Assembly: GCA_029237755.1 (NCBI GenBank)
Contig: JAQZBT010000057.1
Coordinates: 1-5,684 of the forward strand
Length of the DNA: 5,684 nt
Direction: 5' to 3'
Origin: Candidatus Saccharimonadota bacterium
GTDB taxonomy: Bacteria > Patescibacteriota > Saccharimonadia > UBA4664
Shown: one piece after another, positions 1-5,684 of the stretch
How the letters are laid out: each line of letters starts with the position of its first letter
Position numbering within the stretch: the stretch's first letter is position 1
Made by a program: the position numbers and the translations under genes
Notes under the pieces: model-generated
Seen by the model: the letters and a program-made list of their open reading frames with translations, nothing else
Database searches by the model: none
What the model was told of the DNA's origin: nothing

Positions 1-808
1 CGCCTACAAGGCGAGCGTCGAAACCAGGAGCAACGGGGGCCACCCAAATCCCACCATGGGCGCGTACGGCATTGCCGAATGAGATCAGCTTCTCGGCGTG
101 GCCGACGTGGCTATGCGGGTTGACAGAGGACCAGTAATAGAGGTTTCCATCGACCACGTCCGCGATGCGTTCGTAGCTTTTTTCGTTCTTGTCCGAGGCC
201 AGAACGAGGAGCCGCCTGCGAGAGGGCTCAGCAATCTTGGCAACAGTAGCCCTTGTCATGACAGGTGTGCCGGTGAGGACCACCAATGGCTTGCGAAATA
301 GGTCGAAAACGGGATTATCGCCATAAGTGTTCGCAAAAAAGTCAAGGTCTGAGGCGATCCGTGCTGCCGGCAAAGGTGATCGATTGAAGTCCAGACCCTG
401 ATAGGTAACCGCGAGCTTGAAGCCGCTCTCGGCCGCGACAGTCACAAGGTTCGCCAAGCGAGAGTCCAGCTGCGGCGTACTCTTCCAACTCACAATGAAG
501 CCGTCGATACCCGCGGCCTGGGCCTGGCTGACATGCGTCCTCATCACCTCGATGTCGTCACTGGAGTATCGACCGGCCAGCGGTATGTCCTTCTTTGCCC
601 GATTCCACGAGCCTGGCGTGAACCAGATGTAATAGTGAGCAAGAACCAGCGGCTTGACACCATTCACCGGTGCTGGCCCCGGGGCCGGGGGTGTGCCTGG
701 TGAGGCGATAGCGAGTGCTGGCGCCAGGGCTATCCCAAGCGCCAGCACGGTGGTGAGGATCACCGCGCATGACCGCCGGGCCAAGGATTCAAATCCTGCC
801 GTAGTCAC
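1..808 (-). CDS. Secreted GH99/GH71-like glycoside hydrolase (3' end outside window)
   Basis: This frame is open from a GTG at 808 to the left edge (269 codons, no stop). I chose the GTG because GGAG lies 5 bases upstream (814-817) and because it overlaps the preceding gene's stop as GTGA. Residues 13-35 form a hydrophobic signal peptide, with likely cleavage after an A-x-A motif (ALA or AIA near 32-35), followed by a Pro/Ala linker (about 36-48). The mature part resembles the barrel of the GH99/GH71-like superfamily (endo-alpha-mannosidase and alpha-1,3-glucanase relatives): HYYIWF at 58-63, QAAGIDGFIVSW at 97-108, a KPLVVLTGTPV strand at 173-183, LYYWSS at 223-228, and WVAPVAPGFD at 255-264, like the PGY/F-D segment of GH99. 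The catalytic Glu-rich region of GH99 lies further C-terminal and would be outside the window, so activity cannot be judged. Family-level call is inferred from remembered motifs; the exact family and substrate are open. It is last of the visible coupled chain. Confidence 0.8.
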   Translation of the reverse strand, partial: MTTAGFESLARRSCAVILTTVLALGIALAPALAIASPGTPPAPGPAPVNGVKPLVLAHYYIWFTPGSWNRAKKDIPLAGRYSSDDIEVMRTHVSQAQAAGIDGFIVSWKSTPQLDSRLANLVTVAAESGFKLAVTYQGLDFNRSPLPAARIASDLDFFANTYGDNPVFDLFRKPLVVLTGTPVMTRATVAKIAEPSRRRLLVLASDKNEKSYERIADVVDGNLYYWSSVNPHSHVGHAEKLISFGNAVRAHGGIWVAPVAPGFDARLVG

Positions 809-1941
809 CGGCTCTCCGGTGCGACGCTGTGTCGAGGTGCTGGAGGGGGCGCTGCCGTTGCAGCGGATCTCGATACTCGTCGGGCTGAGGAAATTGACGC
901 GTCCGGCACCGGGATGGCTGGCATGACGATGGTCGGCGCGGCGTCGTCATGCTCTCCGTAGAGCTGCCATTCGCTGTCGTCCTCGACCGCTGAGTTGTGG
1001 GCCCGCCGACGCCACCATCCCAGGCCGAGAGTGCCGATGGCAAAGGTAGCCAGGAAGCCGCCAACGAGGCCGATGTCTAACCAGCTGTAGAACTTCAGGT
1101 CAAGAAACTGGTTTCGCGAGATGGCGACAGGTCGAGCCATCCGCGGGCCCGGACCTTCAACCACAAGCGAGTAGTCACCGCGCGGAAGACTAGGCAAGTT
1201 CACCGTGCCGTTCTCAGCCAGGGGAAACCGGTCGACACGTCCGTCAGGGGATGTGACTAACACTGCATCGCCAATCGGGAAACCGAAGAACGCATCCTTG
1301 ACTGTCACCTTGGTGCGGTAGAAAAGCAGCACGACCTCCACTTCTCCGGTGTTCGCAGGTTCAAAGCGTTGTTGCGCTGAATTGACAACGTTCGAGGATG
1401 CATACTTGACGGCCTCGATTGACCACTGAATTTCCTTATACTGCGGGCCGCCGTTGAGGGTTACAACGCGACTGCCTTGTAACCACAGGTTCTGATTGGC
1501 CGGGATCTCAAGAAGCTCGCCCGTACTGCTCCTCAGCTGGACGTATTCGATCCGGCCGACGTCGACCGGCGCACCGCGCGGGTCGACAAACGAGAAGCCG
1601 ACTCGCCAGAAGACGTCCATCGCGACCGTCGGTTCGGGCGCATTGAGATACTTGTTGGAGGGTTCTACGCGGACTTTCCGACCTTCTAGTTCGAGCTTCT
1701 GATTCTTGACCTTGACTCGCTCGGTCAAGTTCTGTGTGTCACGGGTCTGGAATTGGGCAGTGCCTGACTCATCGGTGACGACGGTCTCGTCGTCGAGAGT
1801 CATCTTGAAGCCGGGCATCTCCGGAATTGTCTGGATAACCACGCCCTCCTCGGAAGGGGCGGCATTTGCGGGCGATACTCCCGTCACCAGGATCACAGCC
1901 AAGGCGGCGGTGGCCGCCAAGGTGCGAATGACTGGCATCAT
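805..1941 (-). CDS. Unrecognised exported single-pass membrane protein with beta-rich ectodomain
   Basis: I do not recognise this 378-residue protein as a named family. A Sec signal peptide spans residues 1-28 (hydrophobic 8-22, then ANA just before APSEE). The region of about 30-285 is rich in alternating hydrophobic and polar strands. Its last part (about 210-285), with PSLPRGDYSLVVEGPG (250-265), looks like a carboxypeptidase-regulatory or Ig-like beta-sandwich. A transmembrane helix lies at about 287-309, followed by WWRRR as a positive-inside stop-transfer signal. The last 65 or so residues are a probably disordered cytoplasmic tail: acidic first (EDDSEWQLYGEHDD), then Pro/Ala/Ser/Arg-rich. 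Only two Tyr-free, motif-poor stretches occur and no catalytic signature is visible, so a structural, scaffold or sensing role is more likely than an enzyme. GAGG lies 6 bases before the first ATG; a second ATG follows immediately, so the start is uncertain by one codon. It overlaps the genes on both sides by 4 bases. Confidence 0.85.
   Translation of the reverse strand: MMPVIRTLAATAALAVILVTGVSPANAAPSEEGVVIQTIPEMPGFKMTLDDETVVTDESGTAQFQTRDTQNLTERVKVKNQKLELEGRKVRVEPSNKYLNAPEPTVAMDVFWRVGFSFVDPRGAPVDVGRIEYVQLRSSTGELLEIPANQNLWLQGSRVVTLNGGPQYKEIQWSIEAVKYASSNVVNSAQQRFEPANTGEVEVVLLFYRTKVTVKDAFFGFPIGDAVLVTSPDGRVDRFPLAENGTVNLPSLPRGDYSLVVEGPGPRMARPVAISRNQFLDLKFYSWLDIGLVGGFLATFAIGTLGLGWWRRRAHNSAVEDDSEWQLYGEHDDAAPTIVMPAIPVPDASISSARRVSRSAATAAPPPAPRHSVAPESR
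814..817 (-). promoter_or_regulatory. Ribosome binding site inside the upstream gene for the GH99/GH71-like CDS
   Basis: GGAG on the minus strand lies 5 bases before the GTG at 808. It sits within the last codons of the preceding 378-residue protein, as expected for a translationally coupled gene. It supports GTG over the internal ATG at 770, which is in another frame. Confidence 0.6.
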
Positions 1942-3317
1942 GATCTGCCTCGTGCTAGCGCCTGCTGGCGCAGCCGCGGCCCGAGTCGGCTGAAGCCCAT
2001 AATCAGGACAGGAGCAGCTAGCGCCAGACCGTACAGCGTGTAGACGATCCAGGTGGCCGGTGCCGGAGGCGCAGGGACATGTCGTTGCTCAGATGGCACG
2101 ATCGGTTCTCGAGGTGGCGCGGCGAAGTCGAATGCAGATGAAATATCGTTCGCTGCTGCATCTCTCTTGGCCAGCGGCTCCACGTCCCAGTTGTTCTCGA
2201 TGAACTTGAGTTGGGACGTGAAGTCAATAGTCGTGTGGTTCACCTCACCCTTTTTGGCGTAAGGGCTGACCAGCAGGGCAGGCGCGCGAAACCCGTACCC
2301 GTATTTATCCACTTCGGGCGGCTTGACGTGGTCGTACCAGCCTCCCCAGTCGTCATAGGTCCACATGAACGCGGAGCTGTCCCAGGCTGAGCTCGCCATC
2401 AAGGCATTTGTCAGCCCTCGAACGAAGCGAGAGCCGGCCTGGATGCTCCCTGGTGGGTGCTCACTGGCGCCGGAGGGCACGATGTAGCTGACCGCTGGAA
2501 GCTGATTGTTGCGCAGGTCTGTGAAGTACTGATCCAGCGGAACGATACGGCTTCGCAGCTCCGGGTCGTCTAGGAACCGCTCATAGTTGAGAACAGGTGC
2601 CCACACGATCTGGGACGCCTTGTCTCCGCTACCGGGATTTCGGAAGTTCACGCTGGGGTCGTAGTTCTGGATGTAGAACTTCCAGTCGACCCCGGCCGCC
2701 TGTAGACGGTCAAAGATGGTGGGAACGTGATCGAAGCCTTTTGTTAGTAGTGCGTCTTCCTTGCGGTTGCCAGGACTGCCGGTCACCCAGTAGAAGTGGT
2801 TCCAAATGCTGCCGCCCGCAGCTGAGGTGAAGGCGCGGTCGAACAGCACGTAATCGTCGGCGACATTCCAGTAGAAAGGAATGTCGCGGTCGTCGTAGTA
2901 ACCCATAGCAAGATCGCCAACACCACGTTGCCCGGCAAAGGCTGAAATGAAGCCGTTCATCCTGCCGCCTGCGTATTGCGCCTTGTGGATATTGCCGGTA
3001 TGGCCCAAGTCGACGACTGGCCTGCCGGTCACGCGGAACGGCTCAACGCACCGGCCGTCCTTATCATAAGGTTCGACTGGCATGCATGTGCCCTGCGGGA
3101 TGCCATCGGCGCCTGGGTAAGTGCCGAAATAGTTATCGAACGAGTGGTTCTCCTGCATGAGCGTGACGAAGTGCTTGATTGGCGTTGCAGTCTTCGTCCT
3201 AGCTGCTGCACTGGTGTCGGCCGGACTGGCATGCGCCGACTCGGCGAGGCCGATTTGCAAGGCGACCAGCAGGACGAGCGCTGTCCAGCCTCGCAAGAGC
3301 CTCGATCGCCGCCTCAT
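1938..3317 (-). CDS. Exported PF04185-type phosphoesterase (phospholipase C/acid phosphatase family) with C-terminal membrane anchor
   Basis: A 459-residue member of the phosphoesterase family that includes bacterial phospholipase C and AcpA-type acid phosphatases, metal-dependent enzymes cleaving phosphate esters outside the cytoplasm. Seen: signal peptide 1-30 ending AHA/SP, with an arginine-rich start (RRSRLL, at best a loose Tat motif); the N-terminal signature QENHSFDNYFG at 55-65 (metal-ligand E56, N57); PFYWNVADDYVLFDRAF at 147-163; GGSIWNHFYWVTG at 168-180, where S170 probably sits at the nucleophile position; SEHPPG at 285-290; TYDDWGGWYDH at 320-330 (D322, D323, H330); FRAPALLVSPYA at 343-354; and H361. 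The active site therefore looks complete, with DD where many relatives have DE. After a Pro-rich stretch (400-420) comes a hydrophobic helix (about 421-442) and a basic tail, implying tethering at the outer membrane face. The start overlaps the upstream stop as ATGA; only a weak AGG (3325-3327) precedes it, so coupling probably drives translation. Substrate unknown. Confidence 0.9.
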   Translation of the reverse strand: MRRRSRLLRGWTALVLLVALQIGLAESAHASPADTSAAARTKTATPIKHFVTLMQENHSFDNYFGTYPGADGIPQGTCMPVEPYDKDGRCVEPFRVTGRPVVDLGHTGNIHKAQYAGGRMNGFISAFAGQRGVGDLAMGYYDDRDIPFYWNVADDYVLFDRAFTSAAGGSIWNHFYWVTGSPGNRKEDALLTKGFDHVPTIFDRLQAAGVDWKFYIQNYDPSVNFRNPGSGDKASQIVWAPVLNYERFLDDPELRSRIVPLDQYFTDLRNNQLPAVSYIVPSGASEHPPGSIQAGSRFVRGLTNALMASSAWDSSAFMWTYDDWGGWYDHVKPPEVDKYGYGFRAPALLVSPYAKKGEVNHTTIDFTSQLKFIENNWDVEPLAKRDAAANDISSAFDFAAPPREPIVPSEQRHVPAPPAPATWIVYTLYGLALAAPVLIMGFSRLGPRLRQQALARGRS

Positions 3318-4936
3318 GGCCGGACCTGGTAGATGACGATCACGGGCTTCTCAACCTTTCCGACCGGGGTATCAACCAGCACAGACTCACTGTGGACGAC
3401 CTCACCGTGGTATCGCTTGGTGTACTTCATCAGGTTTTCGGAGAAGAACGGACTGCGTTCGGCACTGAAGGAGTCCCAGACGATGTATTGCAGGTTGTTG
3501 TGCCGGATGGCCAGGTCTGGATTGTTGACCGGCTCGTACACCGGGTTGCGGTGCAGCGGATTAGGGCTGACCGATAGCGCATAGGTCTTACGGTGCCCGT
3601 AGAACTGAATGATGTTGGCCATTGAGGGGCCCAGCGCGAGCATCTGCGAATCTTTCGGCAGGTTGGCATCGATCCACTGACCGGCTTCGCGGCCCCCAGG
3701 AACACCGCCCGTACCGGCGAGGAACGCGGTGCCAGCTGTGGCGGGCATGATCTTCACCACGGACGTCAACAACAACCAAGAAACTGTCACCGTGGTCGCC
3801 GCAAGAAACAATGCGGTGCCCGATAGCCTCCACCGCCGGATCGATACCCTCCTTGGGATCGCGCAAAGGGCTCGGGCGGCCAGGACAGCCACCGGCGCGG
3901 CGATGGGAAGAAGGTACTGGTAGCCCTTGACCGCCCAGATCTCGAAGAAGATTACGGGCCCGAGGATCCACCAGATCAGGAGCTTCTCCTGCCAGGCTGA
4001 GCGCTTCCTCAGGAACCAGAGACCCGCAATTGCGGCAAGCACGACAGGTATCCCGATGGCCACCGGGACGACCGAAGGGTAGAACAGCCACGAGTGGTTG
4101 GCCCGACGGAGTAATTGCCACACAAGGAAGTTGCGCCCTGTGCTGCTCGCCCCCGAAAGCGCAACCGTGACTGGGTACACCAGGATGATCGCCAGATAGA
4201 TCGCGGAGGCAATGACGAGATGGCGCAGGCGTACGGTAATAGTGCGTGTGAGCGCCAAGAACGCGTAGACGCCTCCTAGCAGCAGGATCGAGGTCTCCTT
4301 CGCAAGAAAGGTGAGCCCGAGGACGCCGGACGCTGCATACAGCCATACGGGTTGCAATGACTGGGCGAAGCGCGCCATTAGATACAGCGCAAGAGTGGCA
4401 AAAAAGGTCATCGGTCCATCGAGCAGAATCTGTCGATTGACAACGACCAGATAGGGCATGACCGAGCCAATGAGGGCGGCCACGAAGCCGACCCGGCGGT
4501 CGTACAAAAGCCGACCGATGAAGTACAGCAGGACCACAGTCCCTAGACCGAACGCGGCCGACATAAGGCGACCTGCGAGTGTCGAAACCCCTCCGAAGTG
4601 GTAGACGACGGAAAGCATGCCCTGGAACAGCAGTGGATGTGCGCGAAAGATTGGGAAGAAGGGGCTGAGTTCAGGGTCCCCGGCTAAAGACGCGGCCTGT
4701 CCGGCGTATACGGCCTCGTCGCTATTGACACCCAACGAATCAATGTGCCAGACCCTAAGGAAGACCCCTGGGATGGCCACCACCAGCGCAAGTAGCCACC
4801 AAGGCGACAACAGAGCCCTTCTCAACCTCGTCGCTCGCGGCTCAGTCCTAGCCTCCAAGGGCGCCGGCCTACGGGAATCCAGCAGCACCTCAGACGTCAT
4901 TGCGGAGCTACCGCCGACTCGTGACGTCAATGCCAC
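3314..4936 (-). CDS. GT-C fold glycosyltransferase, family 39/ArnT-like membrane protein
   Basis: A 540-residue polytopic membrane protein with about 10-12 hydrophobic segments, the clearest at about 44-62, 127-145, 148-167, 172-190, 197-231, 240-260, 287-308, 320-337, 340-358 and 371-391. The first outer loop carries NSDEAVYAGQA (71-81) with the acidic pair D73-E74, the hallmark of GT39/PMT/ArnT enzymes, and RAHPLL (98-103), which matches the family's HP-L motif. KGYQYLLPI (337-345) resembles the conserved K-x-x-Y-LLP segment. Residues about 400-540 form a soluble, probably extracytoplasmic, C-terminal domain. Family members transfer a sugar from a polyprenyl-phosphate donor to a protein, lipid or glycan acceptor on the outer face; donor and acceptor here are unknown. 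The GTG start at 4936 has AGGA 8 bases upstream. An in-frame ATG at 4900 (residue 13) lacks an obvious Shine-Dalgarno site but is possible. It is first in the minus-strand chain, and its stop overlaps the next start. Confidence 0.9.
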   Translation of the reverse strand: MALTSRVGGSSAMTSEVLLDSRRPAPLEARTEPRATRLRRALLSPWWLLALVVAIPGVFLRVWHIDSLGVNSDEAVYAGQAASLAGDPELSPFFPIFRAHPLLFQGMLSVVYHFGGVSTLAGRLMSAAFGLGTVVLLYFIGRLLYDRRVGFVAALIGSVMPYLVVVNRQILLDGPMTFFATLALYLMARFAQSLQPVWLYAASGVLGLTFLAKETSILLLGGVYAFLALTRTITVRLRHLVIASAIYLAIILVYPVTVALSGASSTGRNFLVWQLLRRANHSWLFYPSVVPVAIGIPVVLAAIAGLWFLRKRSAWQEKLLIWWILGPVIFFEIWAVKGYQYLLPIAAPVAVLAARALCAIPRRVSIRRWRLSGTALFLAATTVTVSWLLLTSVVKIMPATAGTAFLAGTGGVPGGREAGQWIDANLPKDSQMLALGPSMANIIQFYGHRKTYALSVSPNPLHRNPVYEPVNNPDLAIRHNNLQYIVWDSFSAERSPFFSENLMKYTKRYHGEVVHSESVLVDTPVGKVEKPVIVIYQVRP

Positions 4937-4944
4937 AGTGTCTG

Positions 4945-4948
4945 TCCT
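4945..4948 (-). promoter_or_regulatory. Ribosome binding site deciding the glycosyltransferase GTG start
   Basis: AGGA on the minus strand lies 8 bases before the GTG at 4936. The alternative ATG at 4900 has no comparable purine-rich site in front of it, so this site favours the longer 540-residue product. Confidence 0.55.
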
Positions 4949-5040
4949 GGCTGGCTAGCCCCGCACCGCTGCTGGATACGCCCATTGGCAGAGTGGAACT
5001 CGGGGTGCCCGGTTATCTGTTGCATGACGTCCTTACCCCG

Positions 5041-5053
5041 ATTGGAGTCCAAT
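5041..5053. promoter_or_regulatory. Perfect palindrome, candidate operator
   Basis: ATTGGA-G-TCCAAT is a perfect inverted repeat with 6-base arms and a single central base. It lies about 105 bases upstream of the glycosyltransferase start, in the divergent intergenic region. The compact symmetry suits binding by a dimeric regulator. No specific regulator family is assigned. Confidence 0.45.
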
Positions 5054-5055
5054 TG

Positions 5056-5081
5056 TGGTTCGCCGACCATGGTTCGCCGAC
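5056..5081. repeat. 12-base tandem direct repeat, TGGTTCGCCGAC x2
   Basis: The 12-base unit TGGTTCGCCGAC occurs at 5056-5067 and again at 5070-5081, identical, with a 2-base spacer (period 14). It begins 2 bases after the palindrome at 5041-5053. It could be a pair of regulator half-sites or a local slippage duplication. Confidence 0.6.
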
Positions 5082-5223
5082 AGATGGGCTGTCCTGAGTC
5101 GCTCCATGCGCGGCTCGCTGCTCGGCCCAGGCCGACTGCCGTGATCCTTCGCTGGACGAAGAGCCAAACCAGCCGACGAGTCTAGCCGAGACTGCTGCTG
5201 TTAGTGGATCCGCCGAAAAATTC

Positions 5224-5238
5224 CCGAGAATGTCTCGG
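5224..5238. promoter_or_regulatory. Second palindrome, candidate operator or small hairpin
   Basis: CCGAGA-ATG-TCTCGG has perfect 6-base arms around a 3-base centre and lies about 220 bases upstream of the DNRLRE-type gene. It could be an operator or form a short hairpin. On the minus strand it is followed after 4 bases by five T residues, weakly terminator-like, but no minus-strand gene ends here. Confidence 0.35.
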
Positions 5239-5448
5239 TTTGCACACTGGACGTCACGCGCAGCACTGATATGGATCTTGCCCGGATCGGCACCTCCAGC
5301 CGGCGCCCCACCGCCTGCAATGCGTTGCGGAACCTGCAAGGCTGACTCTGGAAGTGCTACCAAACTCCCAACATCTGCGCCTGTAGCTGCTAAGTTTCTT
5401 GACCGCAGCAGTGGCTCGCTCTACTGGGCGTGTCCGCTGGTCATAAGT

Positions 5449-5454
5449 GAGGAG
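5449..5454 (+). promoter_or_regulatory. Ribosome binding site of the DNRLRE-type gene
   Basis: GAGGAG lies 5 bases before the ATG at 5460. It is the strongest Shine-Dalgarno match in the window and fixes the start and frame of the partial gene at the right edge. Confidence 0.75.
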
Positions 5455-5459
5455 TCAGA

Positions 5460-5684
5460 ATGTCGGGGATTCTGAGGCCCGCCATTGCTCAAACGGCCGC
5501 ACGACTGTTGGGTGCGGTGATTGCCGTGCCGGCTGGACTGGTTCTGAGCTCTACCAGTGCGTCGGCTGCAACCCCGGTCACGGTCATAGCAAGCGCGGAC
5601 AGCTACGTCGACTCCGCATTGCCGACGTCGAACTTTGGTAGCCGCACCTCGTTCCCGGTAGATAACAGCCCACAGCAGACCGCT
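5460..5684 (+). CDS. Secreted DNRLRE/CBM96-type domain protein (3' end outside window)
   Basis: An ATG preceded by GAGGAG opens 75 codons without a stop to the right edge. Residues 1-37 are a signal peptide: a short start with Arg, a hydrophobic core (about 15-30) and cleavage near SASAA/TP. The mature N-terminus reads TVIASADSYVDSALPTSNFG (41-60), followed by VDNSP (67-71). This matches the opening of DNRLRE/CBM96-type beta-sandwich domains, which typically start with an A-D-x-Y-V motif, then P-x-x-N-x-G and a V-D-N/D-S repeat. Such domains occur in secreted actinobacterial proteins, often alongside enzymatic or other binding modules, and are associated with carbohydrate binding. The rest of the protein is not visible, so its full architecture and any catalytic part are unknown. 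It is transcribed divergently from the glycosyltransferase operon and may share its control region. Confidence 0.85.
   Translation, partial: MSGILRPAIAQTAARLLGAVIAVPAGLVLSSTSASAATPVTVIASADSYVDSALPTSNFGSRTSFPVDNSPQQTA

Larger units (their letters stand above)
4937..5459. other. Divergent intergenic region between the two transcription units
   Basis: These 523 bases separate the start of the minus-strand glycosyltransferase operon from the start of the plus-strand DNRLRE-type gene, so both promoters should lie here. I could not pick a convincing -35/-10 pair on either strand. The best plus-strand hint is TTGACC at 5399-5404, but the hexamer about 17 bases on (TACTGG) is poor. The region holds a perfect palindrome, a tandem direct repeat, a second palindrome and two further GACGTC motifs, listed separately. 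Open frames crossing it on both strands have no recognisable product, no good ribosome site and unnatural composition, and I treat them as chance. No riboswitch consensus was recognised. Confidence 0.7.

Noticed and set aside
558..770. 70-codon minus-strand frame starting at the ATG at 770
   Set aside because: The GH99/GH71-like frame from the GTG at 808 covers the same bases with recognisable motifs and a proper signal peptide.
3588..4346. 252-codon minus-strand open frame
   Set aside because: It lies wholly inside the glycosyltransferase gene in another frame; its Arg/Pro/His-rich product has no domain signal, whereas the host gene has clear membrane segments and the DE motif.
4920..4937. 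CRP/GlxR-type site (GTGA ... CCACA)
   Set aside because: The half-sites are spaced wrongly for the usual GTGA-N6-TCAC pattern and the right half is imperfect.
5224..5259. Rho-independent terminator
   Set aside because: The stem is only 6 base pairs; on the plus strand only three T residues follow, and the five-T run on the minus-strand side follows no gene end.
5013..5363. 116-codon open frame on the minus strand in the intergenic region
   Set aside because: No recognisable domain, Ala/Gly/Ser-rich low-information sequence, no convincing ribosome site, and it spans the palindromes and repeats of the control region.
5230..5475. 81-codon plus-strand open frame with a hydrophobic start
   Set aside because: Its ATG lies inside a palindrome without a good ribosome site, and it runs 16 bases into the well-supported DNRLRE-type gene in another frame.
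1..5684. CRISPR array, tRNA/rRNA gene, insertion sequence or transposase
   Set aside because: No regularly spaced repeats, no cloverleaf-like or ribosomal sequence and no transposase motifs were seen on either strand.

Overview
The window looks like a piece of an actinomycete-type genome of moderately high GC (about 60% by eye, not counted). This rests on the GC-ending codons, the use of GTG starts, the Sec-type signal peptides rich in Ala/Val/Leu, and a DNRLRE/CBM96-type secreted protein of the kind common in Actinobacteria. No genus can be assigned from the sequence alone.

Layout. Positions 1-4936 are a compact minus-strand gene chain, read right to left: a GT-C fold glycosyltransferase of family 39 type (4936-3314), a secreted PF04185-type phosphoesterase with a C-terminal membrane anchor (3317-1938), an unrecognised single-pass membrane protein with a beta-rich outer region (1941-805), and a secreted GH99/GH71-like glycoside hydrolase (808 to beyond base 1, so its C-terminus is missing). 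Every junction is a 4-base stop/start overlap (ATGA, ATGA, GTGA), so the four genes are almost certainly one translationally coupled operon. Positions 4937-5459 are a 523-base divergent intergenic region. It contains a perfect 13-base palindrome, a 12-base tandem direct repeat beside it, a second palindrome, and several copies of a GACGTC-centred motif. Positions 5460-5684 are the plus-strand start of a secreted protein whose mature N-terminus matches DNRLRE/CBM96 carbohydrate-binding-like domains; it runs off the right edge.

How they may work together. All five products are predicted to be membrane-bound or exported, and none is cytosolic. Family-39-type transferases take sugars from polyprenyl-phosphate donors on the outer face of the membrane. 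PF04185 enzymes hydrolyse phosphate mono- or diesters outside the cell. GH99/GH71-like enzymes cleave glycans internally. DNRLRE proteins are surface or secreted and are thought to bind glycans. The arrangement is consistent with an extracytoplasmic glycan or glycopolymer assembly-and-trimming module, with the unrecognised 378-residue membrane protein as a possible scaffold. That integrated role is inference; the substrate cannot be read from the sequence.

I found no tRNA, rRNA, CRISPR array, insertion sequence or convincing terminator.
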